Below are positions 59,126 to 64,000 of a stretch of 64,000 nucleotides of DNA, one piece after another. The DNA is from Morinoia aosen (taxonomy: Eukaryota > Arthropoda > Malacostraca > Amphipoda > Talitridae), in contig CM059559.1 in the NCBI GenBank assembly GCA_030386875.1, positions 63,502,392-63,566,391 of the forward strand, in the 5' to 3' direction. Numbering within the stretch: the first letter of the stretch is position 1; every line of letters starts with the position of its first letter. The notes beneath the pieces are model-generated. The model was given only the letters and a program-made list of their open reading frames with translations. It was not told where the DNA came from and did no database searches. The position numbers and the translations under genes were made by a program.

Positions 59126-61080
59126 TGTCACGAGAAGGCTGTCTGCCTCGTCTCTCATTAATTTACACTAATGAGAAGACCGAATGCTCGCTTGAGGGGT
59201 TGGCATACCTCAATAAAATACACAGGAAACACAAGGAAAATTTATGGGCAAGCCCAAAACAAATCAACACTACTACAAAATGTGTATACTAAAATTGGGC
59301 AGTACTCACCGATGTACGTTGTACTCGACTTACTCAATGCGCGTTTTTCAGAGCGCATCAGTTATGATGAGGGGCTGCTTGCTACTAAATTTGGGGGGGG
59401 GGATTTTATACACGTGAAAATTCACTTAATTTATAATTTACGGCAATACATCATACAGAACATCGATAAGCGCACGCAATGTATGGTATTAGAACTGGTG
59501 TAAATTGAGTAATGGTATGCTAGAAACTTCATGTGTTAAACAGCTTACATAACAGAATGACAATAAATGCTACCGCTGGCCAGCATATCCCCGTACGTTA
59601 ATCACACAGGTCCTGATACATGAGCCCTACAACATGTTCATATTCTAACAGTGCTGGAGGTGGTGTCACTTCAAACATACATTCATTAAACAACACAGCT
59701 TCAGTTCCAACTTTTGCCTTATGCACAGTTCAAAATGTCTATTGCTGATATCACACTGCTCGTCCCGCTTCGTTATCTTGACCCATGATCTCCCTTTCTT
59801 CCAAGCCGATGACAAAAAACCTCCCCGCCTGCACGATAAAAATTAAACACTCATTACTTCTAGTCGTGCTAATGAAGTTCCCTTAAATATTCCAATCTTC
59901 ACTTCAACAAAAGGCCACACACTTTTATCATATCTATTTCAAAATATTTTCTCCAAAGGTAATTACATCACTCTTACCCTCCCCACTTAATGTGGCATCT
60001 TCAGAATGATTTCCCCGCTTTAGCCAGGTCTGCAATTTACCCTCTGTGGAAAAAAACGGAGACTATTTTATTAAGCGAAATTTTTGATAAGTTTAACTCT
60101 CTGTGTTGATATCTATGTCACATATTTTCAGGGTAATTTTCAACACCTCCTATTTTTAACACGTACTATATCCGACGATCGCCGACGCAAGACTAAATTT
60201 TTCTCATCAGCTCTACCCACTTGTTCGCGAGAAAGCGGTGTTCTAGTTCACGCATGGCCAATCACACACTTAGAAGCTTCTACGTCATGTTCGAATGCCC
60301 TTCTTGTTTAGCAGCTAAAGCCTCATTCGTGTTCCTTAGCTTCAACTACTTTCCCACCATATTGATGTCGTGGTATTGGCCTAGAGCCTTCTGACGTAAC
60401 TTAGCAGCCTCCTCCCTCTCGAGGGTTTGCAGGACCGCCGATCTCAACGTTAGCCCTCCGACTATTTCTGAGAGTTTCCTTTTCACGCTCAAGTGCTTGC
60501 CATAAATCTGTCGAGCACTGTGTATGGAGTTTGAGATTGTGCCATTAACCCACACAGCATGCGGTACCCGCCGAGGGCCAGCAGACTGCTTGTATAGCCA
60601 AAAATCTTGAGAACATAATATACACAGCTATCGCCTGGACCAAGGCGTCAGCACTTTCGAACGTCTTAGTGCTCAACCGTTGAGATTGTTATTTCTCCCC
60701 TCTCGATCGAGTTACACACTCCCTGCCTGAAACAACACACCCTTTCTGAAACAACACATCCTTTATGGGCTCACCACACACACCCGTCCAGACATTCTGG
60801 CTTGTAACACACACAAATGTTGAAGAGACTACACCTCCGCACCGCTGGAATTTTAATCAACAGAAATAAATTTTATAACACATAATTATAATTTCCCTAA
60901 ATTCTAAAAAAACGCAGAATGAAATCATAATTACCATTTTCCTAAATTCTCATGTTTTAATTCGTTAATCATTCGCTAAATTGATTATTCTCGACATGAC
61001 CCCAAAACACAAGAGCACCAATCAGTTAGCACAAAAGGACATAAATTAGTTAAATTCCCAAAATTAAATCTTTCCCAACA
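59126..61080 (-). repeat. 5' LTR of the gypsy element
   Basis: Upstream LTR relative to gag on the minus strand. Between it and the gag ATG are about 370 bases of leader. The primer-binding site should start near 59,125 reading TCTCAATTTGGCAAAGATC on the minus strand; I could not match it to a specific tRNA. Confidence 0.92.
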
Positions 61081-61263
61081 AAAAAATGATTACCCTCTTT
61101 AGTCCAGAATACGAATGATCCTTGTTCATGTCTACGAGATCATATGCCTTGAATTTTAAAACGAATTTTACCGAGGAAAATAAATCTCAGCGCTGAAAAC
61201 GTTAGGTCTATTTATAAATTTAAAAATCTTTGTATCTAACACTTAATTCACTAGTTCTAATTA

Positions 61264-61626
61264 TTGTATCAATAGGAATCAGCACTCCCAGGGGAAAATG
61301 TCTGGGGGTCCGAGCTGAGAGTTAGGTAGGTCTTTTTTATTGAAATGAAATGTTTTTTGTTATGTCAAGGACCACCCTTTTTCGGTTCACTGCTGTCATG
61401 TCTTTCAGTATCTAATATTTTCTTCTTCAACTCTTATCTTATTTCTTCGACTTCTTTCGCAACTTACTGCATCTATGCCCTTTCTGTATAGATTCTGCAT
61501 TCTCTTATCTCCATCCTCTTATCTTTACCATACTTAAACTCTTATCACCCGACAATAGTTGACTGCCTTCCTCTCATTAGAACGCTTTTTTCGGTTAGGG
61601 AGGCTTGAACTGTCATCTAATCTAAT
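61264..61626 (+). repeat. dispersed repeat with (TCTAA) tail, copy 3
   Basis: Head GGAATCAGCACTCCCAGGGG, then GAGTTAGGTAGGTCTTTTTT, middle TTTTCGGTTCACTGCTGTCA, tail ATCTAATCTAATG. It ends about 70 bp before the last exon of the SAMD3-like gene. Confidence 0.65.
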
Positions 61627-61831
61627 GTGCTTGCTCAGAGGGAGAAAGAAAGGAATGAATCTTAGAAAAAAAATTGTATTTATAATTTTTCATAACAGAT
61701 GCTTCGTGCGGATAAATCCTGGAAGAGGTACCAAGATGGCCGTGGAGAAAAATAGAAAAAGGTATGCAATGAACCCGAAGGTGCTCTCGTTCATCAATGG
61801 TCTCGCAGATTTTGAATGGACCGAGATGTGA

Positions 61832-63800
61832 ACGTTGTTAGTGAGCATCTGATGCCCTCCCAATCGACTCTCATGGTAGTCGAGTTGAGTTCTTGCCAAG
61901 AACCCCGTAAGATCTGCGAATTTTTTCACTTAGAACATTTACTGTTCGGCATCTCTCATATTTTTGTTTAATAACATTTACAGTAGTTTCTCACGTTTAT
62001 GGGCAACATCTGTTACATAAATATATTTCCGTTGATATACAGTCTTTGCTGAAAACTCTTGTATTTCTCCACTTGCAACACTCGCTTCGTAAATTGACTT
62101 TCACTGTCTATCATTATTTTTTTGCAGTTCGACGAATCGTGTTTATTGTAATTGATGATTATTTATAGTGGATTAGATGGTTACACTGTTTGGCCTGTTG
62201 AATTAGGTAATGAGATCGTTTTTCTAGGTTAAATATCTTGAGCTATTAGCCCTCTCAAGGAGGGATTAAAGATTTTCAATGTTTGTCACGAAATGCGTGA
62301 TGTGGAAGCCTTGTTGCAATTATCATAGTTTAAGAAACTTTCTTTTGTTAGTGCCTCAATTCATATATTTTTATTATTTCTATTGTTCTGTTAGACATAA
62401 CAGAACCCTTTAACTGTTAGACATAACGCTTGATTCCTTTATGATTTATATTCGTGTTTTGCCATAACCTATGCGGAAACGTATTCTAAACATACGTACT
62501 TCATATATTGCATGTATATTATATAAAATGAAAAATGTTCTGAATAAATTGGGGAATGATTATTAGTGGGTAATTTTATAAAATTATGTACAAGGAACAA
62601 AATATTGAATAAAAATTAGATTGTTATTCCCAATAATGTTTTTTTGAAGTTGTATGATTTCTTATTGATCAAGTGGATTTTAAAATCTGAAAACTCGACT
62701 TTAAATGTGTTATCTATTTCAAGCCTTATTGTTCTGTGAAATTTACTCTGCAAGCTGGAACTTCCACTCGGTTTGTATGGGGAGGTGTGAATGCTTTCAG
62801 CTCGTAATTCATGCTCGGTCTCCTGATCTGATTATGATATCTAGTGAAGCATTTGAGAATTTGATTATTTTAGTGGCAATAATATGTATTAAATTAAGCT
62901 AATTAGTTTAGTTGAAGAAATATATCTAAACCTGAGAAATATTCAACTTGGAATTATTTAATTTCTGTAGCCTTGTGAGTTGCAGACGAACTTCCACTTT
63001 GTTCTTGATATTAGTTCAGGTCAATCTTGCCAATTTTATTGTACTTTTATGACAAATAAACAGACATAACTGTAAGAGTTACGATGATGCTGATTCGAAA
63101 TCCATTGCCGTAAACGCTCGAGTTATGATTTGATTTCTTTAAGAATGTTTTTGAAGTGTCAATTGAAGGATAGCGGAACACGGGAAAGTTGTGATTTATT
63201 TTGTTATGACCAATTTTAAAATTCGTTTAATGAACTTGTCGTTACTTTGAGAATAGAATGACATGACTTTTTGTTTAATAATAAACATTGAACCGAGTCT
63301 AAATAGTTACCATTCGTTCGTACTTTTTTTGTTGAGGATATGCTTTTCTTTAGGAAACCAATAATAAACGTTGCAATAATAAATCGTCATTGTTCCAGTC
63401 ATTGACCTTTCGTTTAAGAGGTTTTCGAGTATTTAGGTAAGTAACGCCAATTAAACGTATTTACAAATAATTGACTTCAAGCCAATGTAAACTGCTGGGC
63501 AAGACCAGCAGAAACAACTTACGTCTGCAGGTGACGCAAGTTCCATTTTAAAGTTTCATGAAGTGAGATGTTAGTTGAAGTACTAAGGTTGACCAATGGA
63601 AGCCGTTATAGCATTCTACTGCTTTAGGTAAACTATTCATTTACACAAATTTCAACAGTTTTCTACGATATATGGCTTGTACTATGCTCATCGTATTTCT
63701 AAGTTCCAAAGAGCGATTGTTTTTTCTTGGCAATTGAACAATTATAGAATTTCATCTTTTTTGGCACGATTACTCGCATTTTACACGGTTATTCAGTCAG
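61832..63800. other. CACTA 3' region without recognised gene
   Basis: AT-rich; only short frames. It presumably holds the 3' untranslated region of the SAMD3-like gene and spacer to the right terminus. Confidence 0.5.
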
Positions 63801-64000
63801 TAATAAAAAATAAATTCGTTTTACAACCGTTTTTTCACGGCAAATCAGAAGAAAATACTGGTTTCTACCGTTTTCAATGCCCAGGTTTTACTGTTATTTC
63901 ACGGCATTTTCGTATAAATTACGGTTTTTTACCGGTTTTAATTTCCTGGTATTACCTTTTAAAGCACGGGAACTCCTTACAAATCACGGTTTTTTACCGT
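63800..64000. promoter_or_regulatory. CACTA right subterminal repeats
   Basis: ACCGTTTTTTCACGG, TACGGTTTTTTACCGG and CACGGTTTTTTACCGT are repeated within 200 bp. They have the same ACGGT-N5-ACCGT design as the left end. The actual terminus (expected ...TTTTCCAGTG) is not reached. Confidence 0.68.

Larger units (their letters stand above)
49507..61080 (-). mobile_element. full-length Ty3/gypsy LTR retrotransposon, young insertion
   Basis: Two direct LTRs of 1,955 bp each (49,507-51,461 and 59,126-61,080) enclose gag and pol on the minus strand. The LTRs start TG and end CA in either reading. The outer flanks are both AAAAAA, compatible with a 5-6 bp target duplication. By eye the LTRs differ at only about four sites (near 49,908, 50,099, 50,456 and 50,482), i.e. 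about 0.2%, so insertion is recent. A polypurine tract, AAAGGAGCGGGG on the minus strand, abuts the downstream LTR at about 51,465-51,477. It sits in intron 4 of the SAMD3-like gene, in antisense orientation to it. No env gene is recognised. Confidence 0.93.
42859..61831 (+). pseudogene. SAMD3-like gene of the CACTA element, five exons, gypsy insertion in intron 4
   Basis: Exons: 42,859-43,060 (SAM-like: VLPNLASGTVDGIHQVLTEA, ILRPIQIRKLRNFW), 45,355-46,355, 47,145-47,212, 48,355-48,526 and 61,699-61,831. All introns are GT-AG. The joins 1-2 (phase 1), 3-4 (phase 1) and 4-5 (phase 2, giving EFIQ-R-CFVRINPGRGTK) are exact. Exon 2 has the family text WEKISRGD, RREMVRVVIDAVM and YLQRQDI but two nonsense codons (45,813; about 46,116). 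Exons 2 and 3 differ by one base in phase, so another lesion is likely. The protein resembles SAM-domain 'SAMD3-like' proteins common in arthropods and fishes; its function is unknown. The ATG follows the transposase stop by two bases. Confidence 0.75.
38859..64000 (+). mobile_element. giant CACTA (EnSpm)-like transposon, left end present, right end just outside
   Basis: The left terminus CACTGGAAAAAATGCCCGTG interrupts the non-LTR ORF at 38,859; the preceding ATA could be a 2-3 bp duplication. The first 150 bp hold palindromic subterminal motifs (CACGGTTAAACACCGT, AACGGTAGAACACCGTT). Related motifs (CACGGTTTTTTACCGT, TACGGTTTTTTACCGG) reappear only in the last 200 bp of the window, as expected near the other terminus. 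Inside are a TNP-type transposase and a SAMD3-like gene that reads through from 42,859 to 61,831 across a nested gypsy element. This ties the two halves together. Net of the gypsy insertion the element exceeds 13.5 kb. Confidence 0.78.

Noticed and set aside
61559..61831. 90-codon plus-strand frame as a separate gene
   Set aside because: Only the part after the acceptor at 61,698 is coding-like and it is the last exon of the SAMD3-like gene.

Overview
This 64 kb window is eukaryotic repeat-rich DNA, most likely from an insect. The evidence is the AT-rich composition, spliced transposon genes, degenerate TTAGG repeats (the insect telomere motif), and a PIF/Harbinger transposase paired with a MADF-BESS protein, an arrangement known from Drosophila. 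I recognise no ordinary host gene, tRNA, rRNA or CRISPR. Nearly everything assignable is transposable element, much of it nested.

Layout. 1-3591: right part of an autonomous-type PIF/Harbinger element. It carries a two-exon transposase (+) and a two-exon MADF-BESS gene (-) whose exons interdigitate; a truncated hAT-like repeat sits in the MADF intron. 3.6-16.6 kb: mostly unassigned AT-rich DNA with a dead mariner fragment (9.2-9.4 kb) and two head-to-head Penelope-like tails (13.8-14.9 kb). 16.65-21.0 kb: inverted-repeat clusters, TTAGG-like tracts and a complete 1.09 kb hAT-like non-autonomous element. 21.2-32 kb: a second hAT-like copy, a third Penelope tail, a Harbinger MITE with TTA duplications, a LINE tail, a piggyBac transposase relic, a 222 bp piggyBac MITE in TTAA, a minisatellite and a CACTA-type transposase relic.

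32.26-38.86 kb: one broken non-LTR retrotransposon (endonuclease plus reverse transcriptase) interrupted in turn by a 5'-truncated LINE tail, a deleted mariner in a TA site, and a 2.65 kb terminal-inverted-repeat element. Removing the mariner and the 2.65 kb element in silico restores the reading frame at both joints.

38.86-64.0 kb: a very large CACTA (EnSpm)-like element whose left end (CACTGG...) lies inside that retrotransposon; its right end lies just past the window. It carries a C2H2 zinc finger/TNP-type transposase pseudogene and a five-exon SAMD3-like gene. The last intron of the SAMD3-like gene is about 13.2 kb because an almost pristine Ty3/gypsy retrotransposon (49,507-61,080, minus strand; two 1,955 bp LTRs with about four differences) has inserted into it. 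Another intron holds a 205 bp-arm palindrome made of two inverted LTR-like ends.

The nesting gives a relative chronology: non-LTR element, then CACTA, then gypsy. The gypsy element is the only one whose main genes look intact (gag, A AAA AAC slippery heptamer, full pol). The CACTA genes carry stops and frameshifts. All calls rest on reading motifs and translations by eye; no database search was possible.
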